From NCBI RefSeq assembly GCF_001039355.2, contig NW_019776146.1, forward strand, positions 621,478 through 685,477: a stretch of 64,000 nucleotides of DNA, written 5' to 3'. The stretch comes from Lingula anatina (taxonomy: Eukaryota; Brachiopoda; Lingulata; Lingulida; Lingulidae). The notes under the pieces were generated by a model that was given only the letters and a program-made list of their open reading frames with translations, ran no database searches and was not told the origin of the DNA. Positions within the stretch are counted from its first letter, which is position 1, and every line of letters begins with the position of its first letter. Shown one piece after another: positions 63,417 through 64,000 of the stretch. Position numbers and translations under genes: made by a program.

Positions 63417-63680
63417 GTACCACCAGCGTAGGCGCTGGCGGTACACATGGTTTTAGTCCCGACCCGCATGTTCCGCCGGCTCCTGCGGCTCCGCCGGCTC
63501 CTCTGGCTCCGCCGCCATCTCACCGTTACCGCTTCTCCTCCTAGACGGTAAGGGCCTCCATACCCATCTCTTGGATTTAGGTCACCTATAATCTCAACTC
63601 ATTCCATGTAAAATTTGGGCTTTGTCAGAATTGGGGTCTAGTTGTGGCACTCATTGCAATGCACCCTTGTCCAAAAATGG
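63417..63680. mobile_element. Family G element, longest intact copy
   Basis: It has the same hairpin head, GCCGGCTCC tract and tail as 60975-61233. Similarity to that copy is lost at its gap, so the right end here is uncertain and may extend towards 64000. The frames it opens on the minus strand (Arg/Ser-rich) are products of the triplet-like repeat, not a protein. Confidence 0.75.
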
Positions 63681-64000
63681 CATAATTAAATGCTAATTAT
63701 CTACCCTACAGAAGGAATTATGGGAAAAATTTCTACAGACGGCTATCCGAAAGTCATATGTGGAGATTTCAAATATGCCCTTGGATTTGACCTTTGACCT
63801 TTATTTCAAGGTCAAACGAGCCAAAATTTTCAAAAAAACGAATTTTTTTTCGAAAAAAAAATTATTTGCGCTGATATTCAGAAACTACACAGACCTAACC
63901 TATAATATTATTGGAAGGTGCTACCCTTCGGGTCATCTTTCATCTCTGTGAATTTGGGGTCAACCGGTGCATTTTCCTGGGAGTAGCGGCCATAATATAA

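Noticed and set aside
1-64000. Search for tRNA, rRNA, CRISPR arrays, bacterial operons or viral genes
   Set aside because: I found no cloverleaf-like sequence with polymerase III boxes, no spaced direct-repeat array and no retroviral or viral frames; the content is that of an animal chromosome.

Overview
This is eukaryotic, animal DNA. It is AT-rich, with multi-exon genes, GT-AG introns, many short inverted-repeat (MITE-like) transposons and simple repeats. Gene content, compact introns and very high allelic variability suggest a marine invertebrate, most likely a lophotrochozoan such as a bivalve mollusc. The species call is inference; the gene calls are not. Six single N characters (2365, 19744, 28033, 38951, 56442, 61234) mark scaffold gaps, all in or beside repeats or duplicated sequence.

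Layout. (1) 1-5532: the 5' end of an IRE1 (ERN1) gene on the minus strand. Exon 1 is at 4657-4755 and exon 2 at 2587-2704; the rest lies left of the window. Positions 1-2364 are a second, slightly different copy of 3436-5532 that carries exon 1 again on the wrong side of exon 2. (2) 8344-17440: a complete TEX2 lipid-transfer gene on the plus strand, nine coding exons, 985 codons, frame closing exactly. ERN1 and TEX2 are also neighbours in human as I recall, so this may be ancient linkage. (3) 17697-46999: one TRPM-family cation channel gene on the plus strand, represented by three overlapping contigs. Contig A has exons 1-11, contig B has exons 1-13, and contig C has exon 12 to the stop. A and B, and B and C, look like alternative haplotypes placed in series. 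The composite A+C reading frame closes at 1560 residues and has a TRPM N-terminal region, six membrane segments, pore, TRP helix and coiled coil, but no enzyme domain. (4) 50423-62841: two divergently arranged BTB / C2H2 zinc-finger genes (775 and 756 residues). They are inverted paralogues with near-identical first coding exons but strongly diverged middle exons and introns.

Non-coding sequence holds at least seven short inverted-repeat element families. For several, the paired haplotypes supply both the empty and the filled site, so target-site duplications can be read directly. The most unusual structure is an inverted repeat of about 210 bp inside the TRPM gene. It encloses exons 13-14 and contains an antisense copy of the start of exon 15, so the pre-mRNA could fold into a long duplex.

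The genes do not form one pathway. They are an ER stress sensor, an ER lipid-transfer protein, a cation channel and two putative transcription factors.
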